Made by a program: the position numbers and the translations under genes. DNA of 45,000 nt from Theodoxus fluviatilis (lineage: Eukaryota > Mollusca > Gastropoda > Cycloneritida > Neritidae): NCBI GenBank assembly GCA_034096865.1, contig JAWQFJ010025663.1:1-45000 (forward strand), read 5' to 3'. Each line of letters begins with the position of its first letter. Position 1 is the stretch's first letter. Under the pieces are notes generated by a model. That model searched no databases, was not told the DNA's origin, and saw only the letters and a program-made list of their open reading frames with translations. This document shows, one piece after another, positions 1-10,370 of this stretch.

Positions 1-217
1 GTCTCGCGAGACTGACGTTAAGTGTGAAATCTCAGCTAAGTGCAGCTTTATGCCAGCCGGGGAGGTGGCATAAAGTTAAGTCTAAGTTTCCTTGCTTAGC
101 GAAGATAAGATTGCTCATGCAACCCAAATTTCTCTATCTTAGCGCTAAGTTTGCTTACTTAGAGTTAAGTGTCCTTAGCGGCAAGTTAAGTACGCTCATG
201 CAACCGACCCCTGGAGG
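1..217. repeat. TTAAGT-rich palindromic block, possible end of a short mobile element
   Basis: This AT-rich stretch repeats short TTAAGT/CTAAGT words, contains the palindrome CTTAGCGCTAAG and carries GCTCATGCAACC twice. It ends at CCCCTGGAGGG, exactly where the 232-bp dispersed repeat begins, so it may be the end of an element inserted next to that repeat. No coding potential is evident. The identity is inference only. Confidence 0.3.
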
Positions 218-449
218 GAAAATGCTATCAACCTACCTAACCTTGGACTCCACGTCTTGGTGAGCCAGAGCAGTAATTCATGTTAACAAAGAGTCAAACT
301 TTGCAAAGCGTGCTTAGAATTAGCACGAAGGAAGCACACACAACACGGGACTGTATGCAGGTCCACTCACCGCACACGTCGTCTGCAAAAGTCCAATTCA
401 TCAAGTCACTTCTGCACGGACGCCATTTTCCTCCAATCGTCTCAACAAA
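218..449. repeat. Dispersed 232-bp direct repeat, copy 1
   Basis: It is colinear without gaps with 5642-5873. I count 7 mismatches (about 97% identity), of which 6 are transitions. Homology starts at GAAAATG and stops near CAACAAAC. On the minus strand it contains AAAATGGCG and a TTTTGCAG followed 12 bases later by GTGAGT, which would be an unproven micro-exon. No protein family is recognisable. Confidence 0.85.
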
Positions 450-691
450 CGTCGGTTGTCTGCGGAGACGGCAAGGTGGGTCTGCCGCTCACTCTACCCC
501 GAGGCAGCCAATGGGGTGCAGTCAGTGGATTATTTTTAGAGTTCAGCAGATGCAGCTTAAGCGGAACGTCGATGAGAGATGACAAGGACGCACTCAAAAT
601 GGTTGCACACCAAAATGTATTTTTGTCAGTTTTCTGTTTTCTTCTTCCAATATTTAGCTCTCTTCAATTCAGATTTGCAACATTTTAATGG

Positions 692-693
<2 letters not shown>
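450..693. other. Unassigned sequence
   Basis: This is non-repetitive sequence between the dispersed repeat and the TG microsatellite. I see no gene, RNA or element signature in it. Confidence 0.5.

Positions 694-778
<85 letters not shown>
694..778. repeat. (TG)n microsatellite
   Basis: This is an essentially pure TG dinucleotide tract of about 42 units. Reading frames across it give only alternating Cys-Val or Thr-His and are not genes. Confidence 0.98.
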
Positions 779-779
<1 letters not shown>

Positions 780-1780
780 TTGTGACGGCTGCGTGGCAAC
801 GAGTGCCTAATAGCAGCCTGTATCGAGTGTTGGAGAGAGAGGGTGGGGTTGGCGTGGTTGGGTGCGGGGTGCGGGGTATGGGGAACCCATGGGTAGGAGT
901 TCATTTACAGAGGGCACGGAGAGAGGTGACTCCACAGCACTATGACCAATCTTCATGCTCGAAACCAATGGCCTGTGGAAAGAGCTCGTTTGCGGAAACG
1001 AGTATGTTCACCACCGCTTCAGCAAGAAAAGAAGGAGAAGATGGAAGTAATGGAGCTTTGAGGAGCAAGTAACCAAGGGAGGTTAATGAAAGAAAGAGAA
1101 CGAGGACAGAGAAGACGGGAGGAAGATAGGAGAAGGGACAGACAGAAGAGAGAACTGACACAAGGAAGCAAGAGGAAAGGCGGGTGGTGGTGGTGGGGCA
1201 TAAAGCCTAATGGGGCATTAGTGATCACTTCCATGAAAAAAAAAACGTAGTTTCAGATTTTGCTATTTTATTGCAGAACTAAGTTTCAACTATTCAGTGG
1301 TAGTCTCTCTCAAGATAGAAATTTGGTTTGATCCAGTCGGAAGGAAAGGTTAGTCTCAGAGAGAGTTTTTCTGACACCACTTTGGCTGCCATGTTGAAAG
1401 TCCGATAAAAACCTTCGCCTTTCAGACTTCACTAACATCTAATGTTGATGTGCATTTCGTGATCAACAAAAGAATACGAGAACTGCATCAGTGCTTTCCT
1501 AAACCACCAAGGCAAGTGCACATGCATTCATCTAATGATGTCTCGTGTTATACTTCGTGTTTTATGTACTGCTTTGGAGAGAATATTTGGCAGAGAATTG
1601 AAGAGGAACTGTGGCTTTTTTTGGTGACAATTGTTATTACTCCATACAAATGTCGGGGCTGCATCATGTCATTTCGGACCTTGCTTCTGTGCATTGACAG
1701 AAACACTTACAGTAAAATTAGAATTAGGATGCGTTTTTCCCCTGTTATAAATTATTGAATACGATTTAGATGAGATAAAA
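779..1780. other. Unassigned, purine-rich middle part
   Basis: About 1 kb with a GAGA-rich section (1020-1190). I see no convincing exon, RNA gene or element terminus. Confidence 0.5.
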
Positions 1781-1789
1781 CTTACCAAA

Positions 1790-2973
1790 ATATGTCTTAT
1801 TGTTTGGGTCCTAATGCCCCGACCTCCTGGGGTTTAATACCCCGAGAGCAAGACGTTCATTGTCAGTTCAGTTCAGTCTCCTAACCCTGAGAAGGATTGT
1901 TGAGGCACCACTGAATACTTTCGGACAATCTTCCTCCATCGATCTCTATCCTTTGTGGCTCGCTGTGAGTCAGCAAAGGTCAAGCCTGTCCACCCTTTGA
2001 TGTTGTCTTCCCACCTCTTTCTCTGCCTGCCTCTCCTTCTCCCACCTGGTACGGTACCTTGCAGGATGGTCTTGGCCAGCCCACTGCCTCTTGATACGTG
2101 ACCGTACTACTGCAGCTTTCTGCTTTTCACGATTGAGAGCAGGTCTTCGTACTGTCCAATTGATCTCCTGATCCTGTTGCTGACTTCCTCATTCGTGATA
2201 TGGTCTTAATATGAGATGTTCAGAATCTTGCGTTAGCATCTCATTTCCAGGGCTTGTATCCGTCTCTGTAGTTCAGATGTGAGTGTCCAGGTCTCACATG
2301 CATACAAGAATACGGAGATGGCCAGCCTGCGCATGAGCCTGATCTTCGACGCGAGAGTGATATTTCTGTCACGCCATATTGGCTTCAACTTTGCCAATGC
2401 TGCTGTTGTTTGTGCTATCCTGGACAGTATCTCTGGTTTGGACCCTTCGTCAGTCACAATAGATCCCAGGTATTTGAAGTTGTTCACAGCTTCCAGTTTT
2501 TGGTCCTTCACTTTGATTTCCATTTTGAAGCCCCGAGGATTGTTCGTCATCACCTTGATCTCGGCGCTGATCTCCATGCCATATGCCTGTGAGGTCTTGT
2601 CCAGGTGCTCGACAAGACTAGTCAGCTCCTCTTCACTTCCTGCTAATCCATCAATGTCATCAGCAAAACGTAAGTTGGTGATTTTTCTGCCACAGATGAT
2701 GATTGATCCTTCGTGGTCTGCTAGGGCATCAGTCATTATCCTTTCGAGGAAGAGGATGAAGAGGTCATTGTCATCATGTGGTGTGTCTGGGGCTGATACA
2801 GCTTGGCGGAGCCCATCCCTCTCCAAGCCCGACCACAGTCGAGGTCCTCCTACCTGGAGGGTCGCGCTGGTCGTGAACACGTGGGCGTTGGATCCATCGT
2901 GGGACCTGTCCGCCCTGGCCGGTGACATGCATCGTGGAGGTCTTTCGCCTAGTGCCGTGTTAGCTCCACGCAT
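1790..2973 (-). pseudogene. Non-LTR retrotransposon relic (reverse transcriptase C-terminal half)
   Basis: Read on the minus strand, an open frame at 2973-2233 encodes the palm end of a LINE reverse transcriptase, with the catalytic motif LRFADDIDGLAG near residue 103. It is followed by the conserved thumb segments NFKYLGSIVTDEG and FLYACETWTL. Below 2233 the frame is broken, but recognisable C-terminal text continues to about 1860 (the basic GGRRRGRQRKRW stretch). The catalytic-core text upstream of FLERIM is missing: residues 1-75 read like the start of an ORF (MRGANTALG...) fused straight onto the palm, so the copy is internally deleted. No endonuclease domain is visible. The clade is not fixed; an RTE- or CR1-like origin is possible. 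The copy must be inactive. Confidence 0.8.
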
Positions 2974-3228
2974 TTTCTTTCAGGGTTTGCTCCCTTAGCC
3001 TTTGCCTTTCCCAAGGCTACCCGCAAGGCAGCGGGAGGTTCGTGGAGGGCGGGGTCGTCTACCTCCCCGAACAGATGTGAAGCATCTGCCCACTGCCCAC
3101 GCATTTTCTTTCAGGGTTTGCTCCCTTAGCCTTTGCCTTTCCCAAGGCTACCCGCAAGGCAGCGGGAGGCTCGTGGAGGGCGGGGTCGTCTATCTCCCCG
3201 AACAGATGTGAAGCATCTGCCCACTGCC
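2967..3228. repeat. 131-bp unit, two tandem copies
   Basis: The segment starting CACGCATTTTCTTTCAGGG at 2967 is repeated at 3098 with almost no differences, giving a 131-bp period and two copies. Because the LINE relic reads on the minus strand, this duplicated block lies at its 5' end and may be a duplicated 5' UTR monomer. A short (TA)n tract follows at 3229-3245. Confidence 0.9.
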
Positions 3229-3245
3229 CATATATATATATATAT

Positions 3246-4104
3246 TGACTGTAATGCACATTCACACCCTCTTTTCTTTTGAGTCTGCAGAATTTCTCAG
3301 TATAGAATCTGTAAAAAAATAAGTGGTGGTGGCCTGGCAGTGTTGATTCAATTTTTTGTGGCTCCAATCTTTGTGCATATCATTCGCAGTTAACAAAGTA
3401 TACATGCAATAATCTGAGTAACTAGTCCTGTTGATTTAGTTCACCATCTCAAAGCAAGGAATTGCTCTCCATCATTATCAGAGACTTTGGAATATCATTA
3501 ATTCAAGAAAGGTGTTTACATTTCAATGTCAGAAAAAACCTTCAGTTACTATAATCAACAGTGATGGAAATTAAAATAGAAAGAAAAGTACCTTGATCTT
3601 TCATGCATTTATACAACGTTTTGCAGCGCCATTACTTTACTCCATACAGGAGGTGGATACACTTCAGTTTCTGCCTAAATTTTGGTCTAATCATCTAGGA
3701 ATAATCATGCTTATGCCATGGTGAAGATGAGATGTCAATCTGCATGGATCCAGTCGAAAGTGTAAAAAGTGCTCAAATGTGTATGCTGGAACATTTTTAT
3801 TGGAATTTCAATGCCAGTATAAGATGGTTTTGAAATGCTGTTATGAAATTTGTTGTAAAATAAGTAGTTTTGTGGTTGCCAAAGAAGGTTAGTATGTTTC
3901 ATAGGATCTTAGTGTCCTCAGCTAGTTTACTCTGTTTAACTTGATGTATCTTTTGACAGAACAGAATAATTTTCGGAATGTAAAAAGGGGGTGCCTAATG
4001 CCACGCTTTTCCCTATATTTCTGGCTTAACTTCATGTCAAAACGGAGTGGAAAAAGTGTCCTTACATCATGATGTGGCTGCACGTTTGATGGATAGGACG
4101 TCTG
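3246..4104. other. Unassigned AT-rich sequence
   Basis: About 850 bp of AT-rich unique-looking sequence. I see no exon or repeat structure. Confidence 0.5.
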
Positions 4105-4239
4105 TATGTGTGTGTGTGTGTATGTATGTGTGTGTATTTATGTGTGTGTGTGTATGTGCGTGCGTGTGTGTGTGCGTGCGTGAGTGTGTGTGTGTGCGTG
4201 CGTGTGTGTGTGTGTGTGTGTGTGCGTGCGTGCGTATGT
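4105..4239. repeat. Imperfect (TG)n / TGCG microsatellite
   Basis: A TG-rich tract interrupted by TATG, GCGTGCGTG and TATTTATG variants, consistent with an old dinucleotide repeat. Confidence 0.95.
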
Positions 4240-4366
4240 AGGGTTGGTATGGGTGGAAAGGTTCAGAGCCACACCCTGACAGAGAAAATAATTCCATCCT
4301 CAGTCACCAATCATATGAAGTACAAATATGCCACAAACAGCAGGTTGAAATTTGAAAAATTTAATT

Positions 4367-4368
<2 letters not shown>

Positions 4369-4432
<64 letters not shown>
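4369..4432. repeat. (CA)n microsatellite
   Basis: A CA tract with two late interruptions, followed by AAAG/AAAC-rich simple sequence to about 4507, including (AAAC)n at 4484-4507. Confidence 0.95.
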
Positions 4433-4507
4433 CGTCATTCAAACAAGTAAAGAAGCAAAGAAATAAAGAAACAAACAAAAAATCAATCAAACAAACAAAC
4501 AAACAAA

Positions 4508-4849
4508 CTTCTTGCTCTCATTCAGCAAATAATAGTAAAAAGGAGAACAGTTGCAGTAGTACAAATACAAAGCAAAACCCCCCACAAAAACCCCTCCCAG
4601 TTACCAACAGGGACAAAATCCCTTTGATTCAGATACAATAACAGTACCCAAACTGATGCTCACAGCGTCTACAAGGCACACTATCCTTCAGAGAGTATCA
4701 ACTCTCTACGAAAAGTGAAACACAGCGATTGACTGAATTAGAATTCCCTGCAATAAACAGTGTAGAGTAGAACCCACAGGGGGAATCTAATTGTAAAAGC
4801 AAAAGTGTCCAAATAAGATAAAGTTAAAATAAACTTGTCTACGTCGTGA

Positions 4850-4850
<1 letters not shown>
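4508..4850. other. Unassigned sequence
   Basis: Sequence between two microsatellites with no recognisable feature. Confidence 0.5.
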
Positions 4851-4908
<58 letters not shown>

Positions 4909-4974
4909 TGTGTGTGTGTTATTGTGTGTGTATGTGTGTGTGTGTGTTTGTGTGTGTTTCTGTTTGTGTGTGTT

Positions 4975-5009
<35 letters not shown>

Positions 5010-5038
5010 TTGTGCGTGTGTGTGTTATTGTGTGTGTA

Positions 5039-5072
<34 letters not shown>

Positions 5073-5174
5073 TGTATGTGTTTCTGTTTGTGTGTGTGTG
5101 TGTGTTTGTGTGTGTGTTATTGTGTGTGTGTGTGTTTGTTTGTGTGTGTGTGTGTGTTTGTGTGTGTTTCTGTT

Positions 5175-5205
<31 letters not shown>

Positions 5206-5254
5206 GTTTGCGTGTGGTATTGTGTGAGTATGTGTGTGTGTGTGTGTGTGTGTG
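4851..5254. repeat. (TG)n array with higher-order interruptions
   Basis: About 400 bp of TG repeats broken by recurring TGTTATTGTG and TGTTTCTGTTTGTG motifs. The second motif recurs near 4948, 5080 and 5168, which indicates block duplication on top of dinucleotide slippage. Confidence 0.95.
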
Positions 5255-5641
5255 GATAGGTAGAATAGGTTCAGGGAGAAAGAGGAGGGAAAGCTAACAT
5301 CCTTTTTCCAAAGGCCAGAGGAAGAGAGAGTGTGCTGCCACATGGCACGTGGGATGATTGTCAGGCATGGAAGGACTTGAGAAGATTAGAGATGAGATGA
5401 TATTTTGTCCCTCTCATTCACTAGAAAACGGTCCAGCTGTGAAGAAGACTATTTTTCGGAACCGAGCACTGTTATTTCAGCCTCAATTAGGTGGCAGAAA
5501 GTTAGAGCAAGTTCACGATTAAAAAAAAGAGAGCGATATCTTCTCTACTTTGATCGATCTCGCTTATCTGTGCGTCACCTTAAATGTCATTTTCCAATTT
5601 TTGCGGTCATGCATGTAAGCATTTGCGGACAGTACAAATGT
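5255..5641. other. Unassigned sequence
   Basis: Sequence upstream of copy 2 of the dispersed repeat. I see no gene. Confidence 0.5.
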
Positions 5642-5873
5642 GAAAATGTTATCAACCTACCTAACCTTGGACTCCACGTCTTGGTGAGCCAGAGCAGTAA
5701 TTCATGTTAACAAAGAGTCAAACTTTGCAAAGTGTGCTTAGAATTAGCACGAAGGAAGCACACACAACACGGGACTGTATGCAGGTTCACTCACCGCACA
5801 CGTCGTCTGCAAAAGTCCAATTCATCAAATCACTTTTGCACAGACGCCATTTTCCTCCAATCGTCACAACAAA
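5642..5873. repeat. Dispersed 232-bp direct repeat, copy 2
   Basis: Gap-free partner of 218-449 in the same orientation, about 5.4 kb away. Flanks differ on both sides, so this is a dispersed element or segmental copy rather than a tandem repeat. No target-site duplication is obvious. Confidence 0.85.
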
Positions 5874-6740
5874 AGGGCTTTGCAGGTAGGGCAAAGCTAT
5901 TTATGTTGGCCGCCAGAGTCCGAGTCGTTCACCCGCCTGCTGGCTCAGAGGCCAACCGTGTTATCATTCCGGCTTCCAGCGAGGGTCAGATCACACGCCT
6001 TTCCCTTCGAGCGAGTATACAACAAACTTTTTCATTTCAATTCATCCTTTGCTAGCAGCCTTCACTTTCGCATTTTGCATCTCTCTGCTCAAAGTAACTT
6101 TAATCCAAGATTATGCTGTGTATTTCATGCATTCTTTACTGACGTGTTTTGGTCTGCCGTTTGTTGTGGCTTCGCTCCCCTAGCACTCTACCATGGCGGG
6201 CAGAGCAGCTGAAGCAATGGCAGGCTGCGGATCAAGTGGGCACTGTCTGGCCTGCCTAGTGGTTGTCTCTTGTTCTTGCCAGAAATGCTTCTGCAGCAGC
6301 TGGTGTATTTTCTGCATGTCTGACCGCTTGCCTCGGTGACTGCAAGCGTCAGTAACAACTGGAGCTGCTGTTTTGTTAGCAATGGCGTATGCAGTAGTGC
6401 CTGGGTGTCTGTACTGGAGATAGTCTCCACCCTGCTTCTGCTGGGGTTTGTCCTGCATTCGACAGCCATGTCGCCTCTGCTCTTTCTCAGCTACGTGAGT
6501 AGCATGCCTGGGTAACTTGAGGCAGACGATTTGCATCGGTGGTAGCTTCGCTGATTGTGGTTGTGGATAATACGTTTAGGTTCATTTTGTTATAATCAAA
6601 GCTTCTGTTTCGGTAATGTGGATTTGTTAGCATTGTCTTCATTTCGGAATAAGCTTGTGTTGTCAACATCTAGCTATAGCTCCCATTCGTGTGATCTAAT
6701 GAAGGGTGTCTTTAGCACATAAACATAAACATTGGGGAGC
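5874..6740. other. Unassigned; one short minus-strand frame
   Basis: No recognised gene. A minus-strand frame at 6536-6180 (118 residues) contains AYAIANKTAAPVV and a His/Gln-rich tail but matches no family I know, and a second frame overlaps it. It may be a fragment of a mobile-element protein or chance. Confidence 0.3.
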
Positions 6741-6744
6741 TTGA

Positions 6745-7910
6745 CGGCGTGGGTCTGCTCGCGCCGTCTGTCCCCCACCCCCGGGGTCGCGCTGGGATTT
6801 CTGGTTTCCTGTTGTGCCTGCTAGCGGCCCCCCCCCCCCGCCCCCCCGCCCCCCCGCCCCCCGCCCCCCCGCCCCCCCCGCCCCCCCCCCCCCCGCGGGA
6901 TGTGGGTCTGGTGCCGCCCCATTCCCCCTATCTCTGCGTGGTTCCCTGGGGGGGGGGGGGGGGAGTTGAAAATAGGTAGTCAATCTTGGTCGCAAGATCT
7001 TGCTTCGCAGTAAGAGCTAGCTAAAAAAGAAACTACCCCAGCGGCGAGCGAAGATCCAAGATGGCGACGACCGAGACTAAGGTTTATGTTTTGTGACGCT
7101 TCGACACAGAAAATATTCGATAATTCGTTCTCCGCTGACTCATGTGTGCCTTAATTTGTCACCTCGCTGCAATCTCAGCTGGACAATTGAAGTAGATTAC
7201 GATTTTTTTCTTTATTGTGTGCACGATGTGTGGTTGACGGTGAGAAATCCTGCATTAAGTTCGAATTGAAAATTCTCTCGCAAAGAGACGTAACTCTACA
7301 TTCTGACCTCCCTTTGCGTAAAGGAAACTCGCTAGTGCGCGGTAGTGTACATAGGGTCTTTGACTGCACTAGGCTCAGGAGTCACTTATCAGGGCATAAG
7401 TAGTGGTAATAAAAATGTTCAATTTACACAATAACCTCAAACCTTACCGTAAACCAAGAAAGTTAAAGTTAACCGAAGGCTCGTCCAAAAACGTCACTCC
7501 TAGTGACACGATGCTCATGCTGTCCGCCATCTTGAATCTCACTAGCTAGGCACCTCTCAAGCTGCCTCGCTCAATCTACGCTCGTCTACGATTGGCTCGC
7601 GAGCAAGCAAAGAATGAAACTGCCCAATTGGCGAGATCTGCGTAGATCTACCGAGATCTTCGCATTTTGAAACCCGCCCCTGGGGGCCTAGTCACCCTCG
7701 CTTGGCTTGACCCGGTGACTGGGTCGCCTTTGTTTGTGTGTCACCTGTGGCTTGGGTCGTGTTGAAATCTTGTGCCCCTGTTCCCGGGGCGTGTAGTGAT
7801 GGGTCTTATCTCTCTGGTGCCTAACCGCCCCATTTCTCCCTATCTCTGTGCTGTTCCCTGGGGCCTAGGCACCCTCATGTGGGGCTTGACACAGCGTACT
7901 GTGCTGCAAG
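6745..7910 (+). promoter_or_regulatory. GC-rich region upstream of the THAP exon (possible element 5' region)
   Basis: This block precedes the THAP exon. It holds C-rich tracts (6828-6895) and a poly-G tract near 6950-6963, either of which could form quadruplex. A phrase around TCTGGTGCCGCCCCATT occurs near 6905 and in altered form near 7818, and CACCCTCGCTTGGCTTGAC (7692) recurs as a variant near 7870, so it is a degenerate internal repeat. CAAGATGGCG at 7057 is mirrored by CGCCATCTTG at 7528, an inverted pair that resembles YY1-type initiator sites. A promoter role is inference. Confidence 0.35.
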
Positions 7911-8193
7911 ATGGTTCGACACTGCTCCAGGGGAAAATGCAACAGCGATTCAAGATACAAGCACAAAGACCACATGAAAGGAATATTTTTTATAACGATG
8001 CACGACCCACCTGTTGAATCGGAGAAATTCAATCGATGGGTGTATTTTGTGCGGGCGACTACACTTCAAAGTAAAGCCAAGCAGCTCCCAGGCACGATGG
8101 AGACAGTTCATTTGTTCAAAGCATTTCGTTGGTGGCAATGGACCTACAGAAATAAACCCGGATCCACTCCCTGCTCATTACACGGAACAGCAG
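7911..8193 (+). pseudogene. THAP zinc-finger exon of an ISL2EU-type transposase, frameshifted
   Basis: The exon starts at an ATG and reads MVRHCSRGKCNSDSRY, the C-x(n)-C opening of a THAP DNA-binding domain, through HMKGIFF and FNRWVYF. At about 8050 the family signal moves to another frame, where it continues as CGRLHFKVK, then FICSKHFVGGNGPTE and NPDPLPAHYTEQQ. The C2CH ligands (C5, C10, and the C and H of ICSKH) are therefore split by a one-base shift. The shifted frame ends at CAG followed by GTGAGT, a consensus donor, and its phase 0 matches the acceptor at 10370. THAP domains in these transposons bind element ends. This copy cannot make an intact domain without frame correction. Confidence 0.85.
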
Positions 8194-8231
8194 GTGAGTT
8201 TTTATTATGATAGATCGCAATTTAAAGTGCA

Positions 8232-8233
8232 TC

Positions 8234-8313
<80 letters not shown>
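8232..8313. repeat. (CT)n microsatellite
   Basis: A nearly pure CT tract that begins 38 bases after the THAP exon donor, within the presumed transposase intron. Confidence 0.98.
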
Positions 8314-8318
<5 letters not shown>

Positions 8319-8450
8319 TGACAATGTTGACAGCAGACCAAGCAAAGAGCTGCCCTATTAGGGTCTGCAACGGGGGTTGTTGCTTCCCCTGACAAGCTAA
8401 GCGCAAGAGTTATCACGCCTGCTTGGTCAGTACACTGCATTATTGTAAAT

Positions 8451-8780
8451 ATGGTGGCAATGGACGCTGCAAATTTCGAACGATGGCGTGTGCCGGAATT
8501 AAAGCAGTTCATACGGGAAATGCAACAGCCATTGTCGGGGACGAAAGCAGACCTAATTCAAAGGGTCAAGGGCTGTATTGCTTTGAAGGTAAACAAAGCA
8601 ATCGGCGGGGAATCCGACATAGACTGTGCCGACGCTTTGGCCCCAAATTTTCCAAAACTAACACCATCGGGCCAAAAACTTCCTGATCCAGTCAGCCTGA
8701 AGACAGGATGGTGTTCGGCAGTGGATTTTTCTGCAGATTTTCGGGATGCAGACCTGTACAACTATTTTGTTTTGAGAATA
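8451..8780 (+). pseudogene. SAP-domain exon of the transposon's second (YqaJ-type) protein, orphaned
   Basis: An ATG-initiated frame begins MVAMDAANFERWRVPELKQF and continues GTKADLIQRVKGCI, the helix-extension-helix pattern of a SAP DNA-binding domain (about residues 8-43). It then reads DFRDADLYNYFVL, after which similarity to anything coding fades near 8780. ISL2EU transposons carry, beside the THAP/IS5-like transposase, a second protein with SAP and YqaJ-nuclease regions. Here only the N-terminal exon is visible. No YqaJ nuclease exon could be found on either strand nearby. It lies inside the 2.2-kb intron between the THAP exon and the DDE exon, same strand. The 3' boundary is uncertain because no strong donor is seen. 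Confidence 0.7.
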
Positions 8781-10370
8781 AGAGTAGTCGTGAACTCCCC
8801 TCCCGAGCTTGTGGCAGCCTGTGGGGTGTCAATCTCCTCACAAAGTCCCTCCCCCCTTGCATAACGGACTCACGGTTGAACCTGTGTGTGGCCACTACAA
8901 CACAAGCATGTACAAGGGAATATGCGCTAAACAGGCCGTTTTTAACCGGACTAACACTTTCCTTTGAAACAAGGTTTGGCGTGTACATAGTATTCCTAGG
9001 GCTTGCTGTGGCAGGGCGCACCAATCGCCATATTCTCCTTAGCTCGAACACAAAACGCTCATTTTCATGATTACTGACACACAAACATAGGCACCGTACC
9101 TAAATAACGGTATTTATGTCTCAAAGCACAAAGTAGAGTACATCAATAGTTAATGAATACTGCAACATTATTCATATTGAGTTGTGCGTCGAAATCGAAT
9201 CAAGTCAAAAGTTGGACTACAGAGTACTCACTACTAGATAGCTTCTCGTGTAACTGTGTAGTTCGGACAGAAAAACTGTTCGCATATGCTTTACATACTC
9301 TCAGGATAAGTTCCTGAGCTAAGTGTTCGCCCAGTCAAAGATATGCCCGGTTAAAAACTGTCTTAATGAGTGATATCATTATCAGACGCATCAACCTGTA
9401 CATGCAGTAAATGGGGATGAACGAACAAACGAATGCATTAATAAATACATAATGACCGACGGAACGAATGAATGAATGAACGAACGAATGGAGCTTTACT
9501 GCTTATTAGCCTATGACGGCTAGTTAAGACCAATAACAAGAACATAACTGGAGCAAAGAGACTAAGAGCGAGTCAAGCCTTGATGCCCACAGTTTAAATT
9601 TTTTCACGTTTCGCGTAAGGAGACACGATGGGTCTATTCGTAACATCAACCAAAAGGATAAACAAAGACGAACACGGAAACATGAGGACAGCAACAACAA
9701 CAATCAATATGCGAGTGCATTTAATGATATTTTTAACGAGTCAATGTAGTTTGGGCGAGCTCTGTTCAATAATCATGCACTGCATTCCTGCAGCAGAAAT
9801 GCTGAGAACGAGAGAGACCTAGTATTCAACAGCACTACACTACACCGATCCACGCCATTATTTAGTTACATCAAAGATTATCTTTGGTTACATCTACTTG
9901 CAAGCTCGAACCTAGCTTCGTCACTTCATAATGATACTGCGACAATAAACGATCACTTTGCCATGGTAGCACTGGCAAACACAACAAAGATGAAGGGAAC
10001 ATATGTGGAAGAACCCAAGAGGAAGAGGGAGGAGGATGAAGGAGGAAGGAACACCTCTTGGTACTCTCTCACTGCGTTCTGAAGCCAATTTGTACTGACC
10101 AGAGACCACTTTTTGGTTTCTCCGCGCAAAAGAGCACCAGCGGCAAATACTCCTGATTACCAGCTTCGTTGCAGACCCTAATAGGCCCTAACAATACTAT
10201 GCGGGTGTCAACAATGCATTCTTACATTGTGTTTACTACACAATATGTAAGCCTTTCTGGACTTTGTCTTGTAGTGTCAGTCTTTTTTTTCTTTTCTTAT
10301 TCTTTTAAATTTTCATTATAAATTGTTTGAAATCAGTGTAACAGAGGATTTTTCAAATTCTGTTTGGCAG
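8781..10370 (+). other. Rest of presumed transposase intron
   Basis: Mostly AT-rich, with GAATGAATGAACGAAC-type simple sequence near 9425-9490. It ends in a pyrimidine-containing stretch and TTTGGCAG at 10363-10370, a plausible acceptor. No further exon was recognised. Confidence 0.5.

Noticed and set aside
1..217. Telomeric or subtelomeric repeat because of TTAAGT words
   Set aside because: The words are irregular and palindromic, not a head-to-tail TTAGGG-type array.
2279..2998. 239-codon plus-strand frame
   Set aside because: It is the antisense shadow of the LINE reverse transcriptase, whose motifs read on the minus strand.
6180..6536. 118-residue minus-strand frame as a gene
   Set aside because: No recognisable domain; a second overlapping frame is similarly open. 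I left it as unassigned sequence.
8692..9084. 130-codon minus-strand frame over the SAP exon
   Set aside because: It overlaps the SAP exon antisense and shows no domain.
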